NCBI GenBank assembly: GCA_905250125.1
Contig: CAJNOL010000796.1
Coordinates: 7,711-71,710, forward strand
Origin: Rotaria sordida
Lineage: Eukaryota; Rotifera; Eurotatoria; Philodinida; Philodinidae
Reading direction: 5' to 3'
Length of the DNA stretch: 64,000 nucleotides
In this document: positions 47,637 through 61,400 of the stretch, piece after piece
How positions within the stretch are numbered: the stretch's first letter is position 1
Layout of the letters: every line of letters begins with the position of its first letter
The notes under the pieces: generated by a model
Seen by the model: the letters and a program-made list of their open reading frames with translations, nothing else
Database searches by the model: none
What the model was told of the DNA's origin: nothing
Position numbers and translations under genes: made by a program

Positions 47637-48366
47637 TTAAGGGGGCCCCCTCTCAGAAACCAACTTTGTTATTTTTCATCCGATTTCAACCAAAATTTCA
47701 GAGAATGTTAGTCTTGGCTAGAATAGATTATGGTTAAAATATCTCCCGAAATCTGCAAGCCATTCACGAGTTATAGTCAATTCATTGGTCAAAAATACCC
47801 TTTACGCGGGCAAGGTTTTCAACATGAGAATACTAGCTAAGCATGTCGGCGTGGTTTTTAAATTGTAGAGTGCCCCTACGGCTAGGTCGTAATATAGCCC
47901 GATTTTTTAATTTCCCTTTGTTTGGTTTTTAAAAAAACATTTTCGAAAAATTCTCAAATTCGTGACCAAAAAAACGCTAATTAAAATCAAAGATCTAAGT
48001 TTTTTATTTAAACAAAGGAGAAATTCAAAAATCGGGCTCTATTACGACCTAGCTCCAAGTGTCTGCTCTATAACAAAAAAACATTACCACTTTTATATTG
48101 AGTCGTTATTGAGTAAGGTTTGCCCGCGTAAACGGTATGCTCAAAAAAATTGATTTTGAGAAAAACGGAGAATAAGTTTTTAAAAACCTTATTTTTCTCA
48201 ATAGGGGGGTTCAGAAAAACCTATATAATATCCTTAAATCTCATCATAAAATCAATCAACTATAGTGCATTCGAGAGTAGACACTTTGCTCTATCTAATG
48301 AGTTATTAATCACAAAATCGATAAATTTGACCAAAATTAACTTTTCTGAGGGGGGGGGGGGCTTAA
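47637..48366. mobile_element. TTAA-flanked foldback MITE, second copy
   Basis: TTAA (47637–47640 and 48363–48366) flanks a 722-bp body that begins GGGGGCCCCCTCTCAG and ends CTGAGGGGGGGGGGGGC. Long internal inverse blocks (CGGCTAGGTCGTAATATAGC with CTCTATTACGACCTAGCTCC; TTTACGCGGGCAAGG with TTTGCCCGCGTAAACGG) make it a foldback. Its length and ends resemble the 11.6-kb MITE. It lies in or next to the 5' intron of the aminotransferase gene. Confidence 0.75.
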
Positions 48367-48715
48367 AAAGATTATATATATATATACTTTTTTTTTACAA
48401 ATAATTGTATTAGTGATGATTCATTTTGTAAAGCTAATTATAAGTGAAATATTTTCGATAAGACAATGATTCTATTGGATCAGACTGTAAGCACAACTTT
48501 AAATTCCTATTCGAAATCTGAATTATAAAATATCCTACACATTCTCTCTCTGATCTTATTTTAGAAGAATAAATTCTTTTACATTTTCCTATTGCAAATG
48601 ATGTTATCATTCTTTATGCTTGTCATTTTTGATTTAACAAGTAATCAATCTAGTTAAGAGTTTAAATAAAGCTGAATTCTTTCATTTCTAATGGGAATTA
48701 AGATAAAAAGAAAAA

Positions 48716-49433
48716 TTAAAACAAACTATGTTTTAATTGATTGATATCAGGAAACATTGGAGTTCTTTTACTTCCATTTAATTTAAATAATTGATCTACA
48801 CGTTCATCAGGAGATTCTATATTTGATGTAGTGATAATTTCATTGAAATTATTTGCTGTTTGTAGATGATTTAATGGGTTAAGTGAATGAGGTGATGATT
48901 TAACCAATGAATGTTTCTGTAAAAGATAAATGATTTTGAATATAATTTATTTAGTTATTATTTACTGATGTTTGTTGTTGTTGTTGTTGTTGTTGATGAT
49001 TTTCAAAAAATCTTTTTTGTGCTGTCCAATTTTCATTCACTGTTTTATATCGAGATCCAACTTCTTTTGAATTTGTTCGAAATAAAATCGGTTTACATGA
49101 TTGATTATTATTAATTTCCTCTGCATCTATTAAAAGAAAAATTTATTTAAGAAAAATAAACAAAAAATATTTACCAGGATTTGTCAAAAATGCTTCAGCA
49201 GCAAACTAAATAAAATTTATTAAATGTTTAAATTCTATTCAAATTTCTTTATTTAAATATCAAACTAACGTACAGAGACATCCCATTCATACATGCGCAA
49301 AAAATTAATCACTTTTTGTCGATCTTTCCAGTTAGTTAATGTCTATAAATCAATAAAATAAAAATGAAATTTAATATTTGAAATAAAACTTTACTTGAAA
49401 ATATTCAATTTGTTGATCTTTTAATTCAGACAT
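48716..49433 (-). CDS. Small UBA-like-domain protein, 166 residues
   Basis: Five exons (49433–49395, 49342–49274, 49205–49175, 49126–48966, 48916–48716) sum to 501 nt. The N-terminus (MSELKDQQIEYFQ, then LTNWKDRQKVINFLRMYEWD and FAAEAFLTNP) has the UBA-like pattern found at the start of p47/UBXD and UBALD proteins: helix, ...AINFL...W....A...F. The rest is polar with a Gln run and ends in a Ser/Asn-rich tail. No SEP or UBX domain is present. A role in ubiquitin or p97/VCP adaptor biology is inference. The stop is about 350 bp upstream of the MITE beside the aminotransferase gene. Confidence 0.6.
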
Positions 49434-52400
49434 TCTAATTCTGATCAAAACTAAATAGAAAAAAAAAAGATAGTTGATTTTATTGACATATATATATATA
49501 GGTATACTACGCAAAACAAAATCTAAGGCAGTTTCCAACTAATAAAAACAGTCTATTTGATATTATGAAAAGAAATGCACGTGATACAGGTAAACAAACA
49601 AGCAGAACGAAAATAAGCATAGCAATAATAAAGAAATGAATAGTGGTTAAGTACGGTTGTTATGAAAAATGTAATGATAGAAATATGCATCATTGAATAT
49701 ATGATGATTAGTTATTCATATAACTCAAACATCGTTATTCTAACATTCATAATTGGTATGAAAAAAGGTAGTCGCCAATTTTTTATCGAACTCTATAATT
49801 CGAGTCATGTGCTTTTTTTTTTTCTTTATCAAGTTTGAATTTTCCTATTTGATTAATATTTTCTGTCTTGAAAAAGTCGATTAGTACTCTAAAACAAAAA
49901 GGTGATTTTAATATAGTAGAATATATTATATCAGATGGTGTTGCAATTTTTTCATATTGATTAAATCTTCTTCCTAATGACTATAATTTTGACGTCATCT
50001 TCAATAAATAATCATACTCTCATTTATGATAGAGTGCAATTTCGATCGAAATCTAACATTTTCTAAGAGCTTGAAGATATTCATGCAGCGACTTATGAAA
50101 TCAGTTTTCACAACATGAATATGATTGCTGCATGTCTAATTATCGATTTTGATGTTTAAATTCTTTCTAAAAAATCAAGAAGAGATTGCATTCTAGTGAA
50201 TCTAAATTTGATTTACCAGTATTGTATCTTAATCAACTACAAAAGTAAAAAATTAATCTTTAAGAGCATCTTTACAATAAACTTTCAACTCATCATGATC
50301 TGTTTGGGATAAAACTTTTAGAGATGAGTGGATCTGAGAAGAAAATGCTTTTGATAAAAGTTTCAATCATAAAAGTCAAACTATAACGGACTCGAGTGAA
50401 TCTGTATGTTTAAGTGTGATTGAACAGAAGACTCATATATTCACATCTACACTCAAAATTTGCTGTTTTTACATTCATGACGATTATCTATATTTTTTTT
50501 TGCTTCGCCAATCTATCAATACACATTCATATTCTACAAGTATAACCCATGTCGCCACTTTTTTAACAACTGCGTCGCAATTCGATCGCATTCGAACACA
50601 TGGGTTAACTTTCTAATATAACAGAAATTTTGAAAAGAACAAATATGTGAAGCTTTTGAAATTTTCTTTTTTTTAATTTATGAATATTGCTGATTTGTAT
50701 GTCTTTCTTTCAAATGAAATGAAATGAAATGAAATATTTTATATCATATTGTTCGACAATATCATGGTTAAACTTTTCTGATTTTTCCAATTATCAGACT
50801 ATTTCTTCGATTTTTTTTGTATAATAATTTTTTACAATATCACTTCATTGTGAATTTCTCTCTTTTGCGATATTTTTTCCTTTCTGTTAAATCAATACAT
50901 ACTTTCCACAAACATACTTACAAAGAAACACAATGTTTTTTTTTTTGGTGTGTTTTGTCGAAAAAACCACTGTACTTCCTTTATACATTTGTATGTAAAG
51001 GTGAACAAAAAAAACAAAGAGAAAAAGTAAACGTCATTATGATGATGAATAAAATAATTGAGATATATGCAGCATCATCATGTATTAGATCAATAATATT
51101 TTATTTCAATTTCAAAGAGAACTTTCACAAAAATTTGTTACATCAAAAGCACTCTGATGGTTATCGAAATATCTTATCATGTGGGCCGGATAAATTATAA
51201 CAGTGTCCAATTGATGCATATCTGACTAGTTGTTTGATGATATCATCTATAAGACTATTATAAAATGATTAGAACATTGCAAGAACTTCATTATGATGCT
51301 CATTTATGTTTAACATTAGATGAAATAAGAGACTATATCAAAGTCATTAAAGAATTACACAAAATCATTGTTATAATATCGAGAATATATTCACATTTCA
51401 TAGTATCTTTATTTTTAGATCATAAAAAAATTGATTGAGTTTTTTATATTTTGCAAAAATAATCGTCAATATCAACTTTTAATGCTAGAGTATCCGAAGA
51501 AATTTGTCGACATCTACACTGATTACAATATATTATTTGTTGCTTTCAATAAGCAAATGCACCATGTACTCCGACAGTTATCGATATTTTAAGTTTTAGC
51601 CTACGATAATTGATCAATGCGTAATTTGGTACATGAAACAACTGGATGTTTATGATGTCAATTGTAATGTGATACTCTAATACACATGGATAGAAATAAA
51701 AGCGAAGATAAATAAGAGTTTTTGAATTTTGTTCGTTCTTATTATGTGAATGATTTCAGAAGCTTATAAGTAATTGATGATTTTCAGAAATCATTGTAAA
51801 GTATCCAAAATTACACAAAATTGTTTTTCCTTTTAATTTTTGTTCATAGAATACTTCAAACAGAATATGTTACGGTGCTCTACGAACTATGATCATGAAT
51901 GATTAAATTTGAGTTTGTTTTCGATATTCAATTTCCCTCCATTCGATTTATTCGATGGATGACGAAAACAAATAAAAGAATATTGTCATTCTCTTTTTCT
52001 TTCTAGGAAGCTCGATATCTCATCTCGTACAATTTCTTTCTCAAGATGCTAATTCATTTATATCATAACAAAATACATATGAAAGCTGCTTTAATGTTAT
52101 CTGCAACGTTGAGACATCAATACAACTATATCTTAGTTTGTCGAAATGAGAACTCGAGAGTGAATAAACATTATTGTATTCATTGGACGAGATAAAATAA
52201 ATATTCGTACTTACGTGCTCAATTAGTGAAAAGTTAAAACATCATATAATCATAATAGTTCAGTAGTCTCGTGTCTTGTTTAGTAGACCTTTCGAGTATA
52301 CGTTAGGTTCTATGTATTGAGATTCTTAAGGAAGTTTTTTTCGTTGTGACTCGCTTTTATTAGTATATAGAAAAATTAGATTGTGCATTAACTATTAATA

Positions 52401-52439
52401 ATCAAGAAAAGGCACAGTCATCCTTAATAACAGTTTCTG
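49434..52439. other. 3-kb gap with weak coding traces
   Basis: No gene is clearly recognised. A decayed telomere-like hairpin with core TTGAACAGAAGACTCA lies at 50405–50455. A short inverted pair (TAACCCATGT and ACATGGGTTA) lies at about 50543–50606. A 57-codon frame at 51265–51438 (MIRTLQELHYDAHLCLTLDE) looks coding in composition but has no known family and may be a remnant. Confidence 0.4.
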
Positions 52440-55400
52440 TTAACCGAGATGGTTAACACCTGCTTTTGTATGGTATTTGAGTTGCTTTATTATTTCTTTG
52501 ATAATATCTTGACTTTCATTATCTAAAGCTACCAATGAATAAGGACCATTAGGATGTAATCGACGCATTTGAGTGATAGTCTCACGAGCGGAGATTTCCC
52601 TGTTGAGCTTATCCATGGTGGCATGAAGAAAATAAATGGTTGATTTCTTATTGGCGAACTTTCGAATGTATTCATCAGCAATAGTATTGCTGGACGAAAT
52701 AGCGAATATGATCGACTTACTATCCTTTACTAGAGAAACTCTAAGAACTCCTTCCATGCCGTTGTATGATGCAGCATTTTTGGTTGTAGAAAGTGTTAAG
52801 TTGTCTTCACTTCCATCCATCTGTTCCATGTCATTTGATAACGTAGTTTCTATTTCTCTTGATGCTGTTTGTCGTTCTATCATTTTTTTTTGCACTCGAT
52901 TAGCTATCTCTGAAATTTTTACACCTTGAAAAATTTCCGCTAGCGAAATAAAAGCACCCCATTCTTGACTGAGCCAATTGTAGAGTGAAACGGCTGCAAG
53001 TGAATCCAGACCAAGCGAGAGCAACGAGCGATCTATATCTATTCGATCAATGCTGGACGCTCCTAGAAGACGCATGACTGTTTCTCGAATTCGTTCAATA
53101 ATGACTTCGATTCTGGCTATTGATGATGAACCCGAATCATTTGTTCGTACATTAGAAATACCTTGTTGAGTAGCCTGCTGCTCAATAAATTGTACCAACT
53201 GACGATTAGCCAAGTTAGCTTTATTAGCATGGAGTCGTTTCCAGTCGACAGCAAAAATGACAGGTGATGAGTAGTTTGTTTGCATGATAAAGAGTCGTTC
53301 GACTAATTCGAAGGTAGGTACTGTAGGCAACATTTCTATCCCTTGAGCAATAAGTAAATTATTCAAGATGGCTTGTTGTCGATGGAACATGCCTGCTCCT
53401 TGCACTGCTGGCAAAGCAATCGATAAAGCTGGTAGTTTCAGTTGCTCACGACGATAATGTGCTAGAGCCTCGAAAAATTCATTTCCTGCATTGTAACTAC
53501 TTGATCCAGGATCAATCAAATGATTGCGAATTGATGAGAACATGACAAAGAAATGCAAGGATGCACCGATTTGTTGTGACGCTTGATGAAGATTCCAACC
53601 ACCGCGCACTTTAGGTTCCATAACACGAAAGAGTGTCTCTTGGCTAAGATTGGTCAACAATTTATCATCGGATATGACGGCACTATGTATAATGCCACGC
53701 ACTGGATGTGATGTTTGATTAAGACGTTTAATCAGTTCATAAACATCGTCAAAATGAGTAACATCTGCTTGAACGACATCAATTGAGGTATTATATTTAG
53801 CTGCTGTTTCTTTGAGTTGCAACCAATCTTCTAATTGCGGATTATTTTCGACTTTTTCAAACTGTTCAATTGTACGACGACTCATTAAAACAATGTGCTT
53901 GACACCTCGCTTTTCCACCATCCAACGAGACATAGTAAGTCCCAGTCCACCCAATCCACCCGAAACAAGAATCGTTCCTCTCTCACATACTACAGACGGA
54001 AACATAGATTCTAAAAACAAAAGGATACTAGCAATAACTATTAGATTAACAATTTAATATACCTTCACTTGAGTTTTCACTGATCTTCGTGTTCACATCA
54101 CTTTCTTTAAGTAAAATGGGTTGTTCAGAATTCGTCATACGAACGACCATTTTCCCCATAGATAGGCCAAGACTGCACTGTGTAAATGCATCAATTATTT
54201 CAGACGGCTCAAAAATAGTCAGAGGTTCGAATGGTTTGAATAGGCCTCTTTGAAAATGGCCCAAAACATCGTCAATCATTTCATGAATGGTGTGCGGTTC
54301 ATCAATGGCGTGTAATGCTAGATCAATGACATGAAAATTACAATCTTGTCGCAAATTAAAAATCGGCAGACTTGTTCTCGCGTACACGTCCCGCTTGCCG
54401 AGTTCAATAAAATGACCATGGGGAGCAAGTAGTTTGAATGATTCTTGAAGAAGTGGACCCGAAAGAGAATTAACAATGACATTAACACCATTTGGAAAAC
54501 GAGAACGTATCTCGGTGACAAACGACAAATCACGACTATTGAATACGTGTTCAATCCCATAGTGCTTTCGTAGAAAACATCGCTTAGCATCACTACCTGC
54601 AGTGGCAATAACCCGAGCACCAACTGCTTGGCAATACTGAATACAAGCTTGACCAGTGGCACCCGTCGCAGCGTGAATGAGAACGGTCTGACCATGCTTA
54701 AGTTTAATACGATGTTTTAAGGAGAGCACTGCTGTTAAAAATGCAGTAGGCAGTGCAGCCAATTGTTCATCCGACAATAAACATTCGTCGGGCACACGTG
54801 AGACAACTGAAGTATCAAGAATAATATGGGAATGGAAGGTACCTGACGACCAAAGGCCAATGACACGATCTCCAATCTTCAGATCCTTAGAATGAGAAAG
54901 AATAACAGTACCCATAAAATCAGTTCCAGGAGTAGTATCACGATCAACCAAAGGTTGATCACAATCTCGTTGACCAAACACTCGTGTATGAGGGTACAGA
55001 CCACGTATTTTCAAGACATCTCTGAAATTGAGACTAGTGCAGTGAATGCGGACTTGGATTTGACCAGGTAATAGATTGTTGATTGGTATTAGATCTCTTG
55101 TCCAAGCAAGATCAGCTACAAAACGCGATGGTGCAACTTGAAGCCGAAATGGATTCTTGTCAGCGTCGTTTTTAGGTACGATTGTTCTTTCCATTTTCGA
55201 TGATAATTCCTGCTGTTCTTTTGATTGTAACCGATCATAATGCCACTGAAAGCATTGAATACGACTGTCTGCTTCTAGAGAAAGAACAGCTTCATCAAGA
55301 TTATCGACTTCTCGTGAGTTCATCATATGCTGTATGAGAATGTCGGAATAAGATGACTCTGTAAATATATCTGCTGTTGGTTGTAAGTCAATGAGTTTAA

Positions 55401-58400
55401 TGTGATGACGTGGACATTCGACACTTAAACTACGGGCAAGTCCAATGAGTGGTGCTATTGTAGGAGTGAATTCATTCTTTCCTTCCATTGGCTGAGAGTT
55501 TTGTGTAAGAATAAAAACGTATGGGAATGAGTTATTCTGTCGATAATATTTTTGAATAGATTGCAGAATGTAAATAAGTTTGTAACATAAATGTTCTATA
55601 TGCGATCCAAATGTTGTTTCATTGTTATTCTGACCAGGTTGCAATACATCGAGTGGCCAAGCAAATATGATATGCAATTGTTTATATTGTTTCAACATGA
55701 TATCAATCGTTGAAGAAATATGATTGGTAGTAACAGTATCTGGTAGAATTTCAATGTTAGAACTTGGTAAATGAGGTACAAGTGCATGTGATAGATTGTG
55801 TGTACGATCAGCAAATAAGAGCCAGGCTTGATCCTGCCATTCGGAAAGGTGAATGAGAATGGATCTTGCTGTTGATTTACGCACAATCATGAGTGAATCT
55901 CCAAATGCATTCGCCTTTGCTGATACTACCATCGGTTCAAATCCACCTATTGACTGAAATGCTTGTCTCCATTGATCAATAGTCAATATAGCACGACTGT
56001 TACTATCACGCCACCAATAAGGAAATAAGCCAAATATAAGATCGAAGTAGGAATGAGTTAATGTTAATTCTACGACGAGAAGAAGACCGCCTGGCACAAG
56101 AAGACGACGAAGAGACTCAAGCGAGTGATCAATATCACTTATTGTTTGAAGTACACTGGCCACAAAGATAATATCATGAGATTCGTCTACAAAAAATATA
56201 CATCAATCAGTTGTGCAACTTTTAAAACATAAGTTATTGCGCTCAAAGAGAATATAAATATCAACTACATTTATCAAAACACTCAGAAAACTATTTGATC
56301 GAAACATGTTTTAGTTCATCTGAAATTAGATAAACAATTTATATAAAAACATTGCATTCGACTAAATCTACGCATTACAATTTAAATCAGAATATACTAA
56401 GACATCTGTTATAGTAAGAAAAAATCACAAAAAATAATGTTTTACCCGTCGAAATACAGGTAGTTTCAATGTGCAAAAATCCGACATGAAACATCATTTA
56501 AATTTCTTCTTCCCTTTCTATTGTTGTGAACACGCCAAAATCGTGAATGGGCGAGTTTATTTTGAAAAGACAACAGTGAAACACTGCTTTTTAAGTTTTA
56601 TATTTGATCGGGATATATTGTACTCCTTAAACTATGTTTTAAATAGGAATACTATATGAGTTGATTCTGTCAAAGCACGATACTCGGAGATGTAATTGAT
56701 CTTTTGACTTTTATATCATTTCTAAAAAGTTTAGACCCATTGATATACTTTGCAAACACGTTTTTTTAAATTTGTCCACAATCTCTAACAGTAGCCTTCA
56801 TGATGATGCCTTTACATAGATTAAGACAAAAAATTAACGATCTACTGCTCTTTATCAATAAGACCAGGTTCATTTGAACAAAACAGTCTATATTTACCTA
56901 ACAGGATTGAGTTGTCTGATTCAACTTCTATATCATAGACACGATAAGAGATGAAAATTCGTTGATTTCTCTTGTTATCATTTGGCAGACAGGACTGAAA
57001 AGCTTGTTCGGCCTCTAGTAGAAGTGTTTCTGTTAGATCGACATAAAGCACCTTAACATATGTGTCTGTTTGTTCAGCAAAATCAGCCAATTGACGAATA
57101 ATAGGCACTGAAACTGAACTTATACCGACTCCAAATAATAGAATACGTAACGTATTCGGATGAGTGTTCTGCATATGATTGATGAGTGCTTGAAAAACAC
57201 ATTGTGTTTTTAAAAATGAAATAATATTCTGCACATCTTCTAGAGCTAACTCAGTTTTCTTGTTTTGTGTAAATAACTCTTCATGAGCCCGTCCACCAAA
57301 GAGTATTTGACCAAGTTTAGATCCGACTGCGTTCATTAGGGTAACGAATGATTTGAGACGAGGAAATCGATTTAAAAGATTTTGCTGAATTAGCTGAATC
57401 GAATAATTTGTCACTGGCATAGTGGTATTGCCACATTCATCAATTAGTCCATGTTGATGAACAAGTGAAAAAGCAGCTTCAAATAATTGGATAAAATGAG
57501 GTTCATCCTCTCGCACAAGACGACATAATTTGTCTTTAACGATCAGTTGAATATTCTCTAATGAAGCAAGATGTTGTAATGCTTGAAGAGCATACATTCC
57601 AGCTAATGCATTCAATGGCTCAATTGAATCTGCTAGTTGATTATTGATATTATCATTGTCATTATTCATCATGTCGATCTCTTGTCTTTCGGTCTCATCC
57701 ATCAAGGTGTTGGACGATGGTAAAAGATCAACTGTCCTAGTCAGATGATTAAACAGACTTGACCATTTCTTTTGTAGACAAAATTCAGATAAAACTGTCT
57801 GTACATGATTATCATAATCTCCATTTGGCAGATGAACAATTTCATTTATCTTTTGGAAAATGGTCTTATCCGATAGTGTCCAACGACCAGGAATGCGTTG
57901 CATTTTGAACATTTCAAATACGACGAGTGGTTTTGTATTGGATTCTATCATTTCATCATTACTGTTAAATATAGCAAGATCCAAAGTATAAGCTCGCTCT
58001 TGCGAAAGACCGGCAAGAAATGAATGATAGGATCCATACGTCATTAATTGAGACAAATGACAAGTATTTCCATAAACAATCATCTTGTTAATGGCAACTG
58101 GAACGAATGTTTCGATTCCTGGTACAATAGACAAGAATGTATGAAAACAACCGTCAATAATAAGTGGATGTAAATAGTATTGTATATCGTTTTGTTCATT
58201 ATTAGCTGGAGTAACTCGGCCAGTTATATCTGAATTTGTGGTTTTAACTGAAGTTGCTACTCTAAAGTTTGGGCCGTATTGATATCCTCTTGTGGATAAA
58301 TGAGCATAGAGATTAGGAACATCCAGATCATACCAGTTTGCTGTTTCTTCTTTATTGAATCGATAGGCTGACGAGGCATAAATGTTCAAATGAGGACCAA

Positions 58401-61400
58401 TATCAATACGACCTCGTGCATGCAGAGTAAACTGACGCAGAGAATATGCATTCAATGTTTGAAGATCAACGAAAGAATCAATAAAATCATTACAAGCCAT
58501 GCCAGAAGATCGTTGACAATCTGGTCCAGCTGCTGACCATGGTCGACTGTAAATCAACCATTCCCGCATTGGCATCACAATTTGTATGATAACTTCAGTC
58601 AATTCATGTTCGTTAAGAACAAGAGCTTTGATAAATTCAATCTGCTCAAAAGCGATCGGTGGTGGCGCCTCGTCATTATTAGCTACTGGCAATAGTTGAC
58701 GACAGGCGGCTAGTGCCATCTCAAGATATCCACTAGCTGGAAGAAGGATGGCATCCTGTATTTTGTGTTGAGATAAATAGGCATGTTCAGGTAGATTGAG
58801 ATTGATCAAACTTTTCCATATTGCCGATGTGTGTTGAGTCCACTGACGAACACCCAGTAATGGATGTAAAGGTAGACGATAAGCGAGACGCTCTATTGCA
58901 GATTCTTTTGATTCATACCAACAAGGAGTTAAGTTGAATGCATATAAGGGAAAGTTGTCAAATAAATGTTCCACATCTTTACTTGGTTGAACACATCGAG
59001 ATGCAAGAAAGTATTTCCAGATATCGGATGAATATGAGAGTTGTGCAATGCTTGTCAACAGTGTTTTCTGCTCGTCTTCCTTTCGTTTGAGAGTAGACAA
59101 AATGAGTGGTTGAAAGGTGGACGTCTTCTCGCAGCATTCATGTATTGATGTGGCCAAAACCGGATGAGGTGATAATTCAAGAAAAGTATTGACGACTCCA
59201 TCTTGAATAATTGTCTGAATAGCATCACCAAATCGAACACATTGGCGAATATTTGACCACCAATGATGAGCATCAAGAGGCGTTTTATCGTCTATTCGAC
59301 CTCCAGTAACAGGTGAATAAAGTGAAGCTTGTGCACAACGAATATCAAACATTTCTTCTGTATCTTCAAGAGGAAGACCTCGAATATCGCCAAGTGTTGA
59401 AAGCATCTCTTCTCTGACACCAAAGCGATCCATCTGATGCGAATGAAATGCGTTCTCGATCCGTAGTCGAGCTTTGAACACTGTCGGATGTAATGCTGTA
59501 AGAATGCCCTCGAGTTCATCGATAATTTTTTCATCACCGCTAAGTGTTACTGAGCGTGGACTATTGACACCGGCAACAGATATCAGATGTTCAATTCCTT
59601 TGAGCAATGAATCTCGCACTTCTTGTTCATTCATAGCAACAGCCAACATTCGACCACCTTGACGAGTATTTCGATGTTGAAGACGCGATCGATTATAAAC
59701 AATACGAACTGCTTCATGCAATGAAACTCGTCCAGAGATAAAAACGGCTGCTTGTTCTCCTGCACTATGAGATACAATTGCACTGGGAAAGATGTGCCAC
59801 GAGACGAGAAGTGCTGCAAGCCCTACTTGAACAGCAAATAGAGCCGGTTGTGCGATATTAGTGTCATTAATACGTGATTCTTTCTCCGTCTTTTCAATCA
59901 TTTCGTTCAGTAAATTGAATTCGCCACCATTGATTTTTATAAATCCTTCATTGATTCGTTGAATCCATTGGCGAAAAATCGGTTCAGATGAATAGAGTTC
60001 TCGACCCATGGCCCACCATTGAGGACCCTGACCACTAAAAACAAAACATATGCGAGGGCAATTTGATGAAACACGTTTGGTGACTAATAGTCCTGGTGTT
60101 GATTGTTTTTGCAGAAAAAGATCAAGTTGTTGTTGCAATTGAGCACGATTGGCTGAAACAAAAATGGCCAAGTGCTCATGACTAATAGTGCGTTTGAGTA
60201 GTAATTGTTGAGAGACGCGTGCAAGAAAAGAATGTTCATCATCTTGAGGTACTATTTGTTTTAACCATTCGTTAAAAGATACTACTTGTTTGTAAAGTGA
60301 ATCACTACTCTTTGCTAAAAGTCAAATATAGTTAAGAGAATATATAATATAGGCAACATACTCGAAAAGATAAAAAGATCATGTTGTTGTAGCAGTTCTT
60401 CTTCAGCATGACCATTTCCATTGATCGATATCTCTTTTGGATGATACTCTTCGATAATAGCATGAGCATTATTGCCACCAATACCAAACGAACTAATGCC
60501 GATAGCTACTGGATGTTCATTTTCACCGTCAATATTAAGTGGAGGAAATGCAGTCATTGTCTGGACTACATGCATGTTAAATCGGCCTGCTTCAATTTTT
60601 GGATTATAAGCTTTGAAATGCATGTTTGGTGGAATTGCTCTATGTTTCATACACATTATTGTTTTAATAAGAGATGCAATACCAGCCGCTCCTTCTGTAT
60701 GCCCGATATTGCTCTTAATAGATCCAATTAATAATGGAGGATCGAAAGGTGACCGTTCATAGAATTCACCAATAGTGTTAGCTTCTGTTGGATCACCTAC
60801 TTGTGTTCCTGTTCCATGCGCTTCAACGTAGAAGATACGATTTCGATCGTACTGTGTTCTAGCATAAATTTCGCCTAGGAGACGTGCTTGTCCGGCGGCC
60901 GCTGGTACTACATAACCGTTTTTACCTTCAGAACCATCATGATTGCTCAAGACATCGTGCAGTATACAGTAAATTTTATCACCATCCCGTTCAGCATCGC
61001 TTAATCGTTTGAGAAGAACGAGACCTAAGCCTTCACCTAAAACATAACAGACAGTTTAATCTCTGATCTAAAATTCATTAAAACCCAAACTCTCAATTGA
61101 AGAAATATCCATTGAGCAAGACTCCACAGAACTAAATCATATCTAACACTATCAAACTTCCATCTTACTGATCATTTCATATAGATCTTTGGTGCTGCGA
61201 TAGCACTTCAAAACAAATAGAAGTAAAAATTGAAATCGAATATACTTAGCACGTTAATGCTTTAAGAATTTCAAAACCAGAATTCTCCCCAAAAACAATT
61301 TGTAAAATCTGATGACTCATCAATAAAATGAAAGCGTTCGTGTCTGCGTCTGATGCTTGCAATATTGTGAGCTTTTAGTGAAATTACCGTCGAGAGCCTC

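Noticed and set aside
50817..51200. 127-codon plus-strand frame
   Set aside because: Low-complexity Phe/Lys-rich composition and no recognised motif; a chance frame in AT-rich DNA is more likely.
54318..54695. Overlapping antisense and off-frame ORFs in the PKS region (for example 52636–52929, 55692–55886 and 59055–59537)
   Set aside because: They are shadows of the conserved PKS frame.
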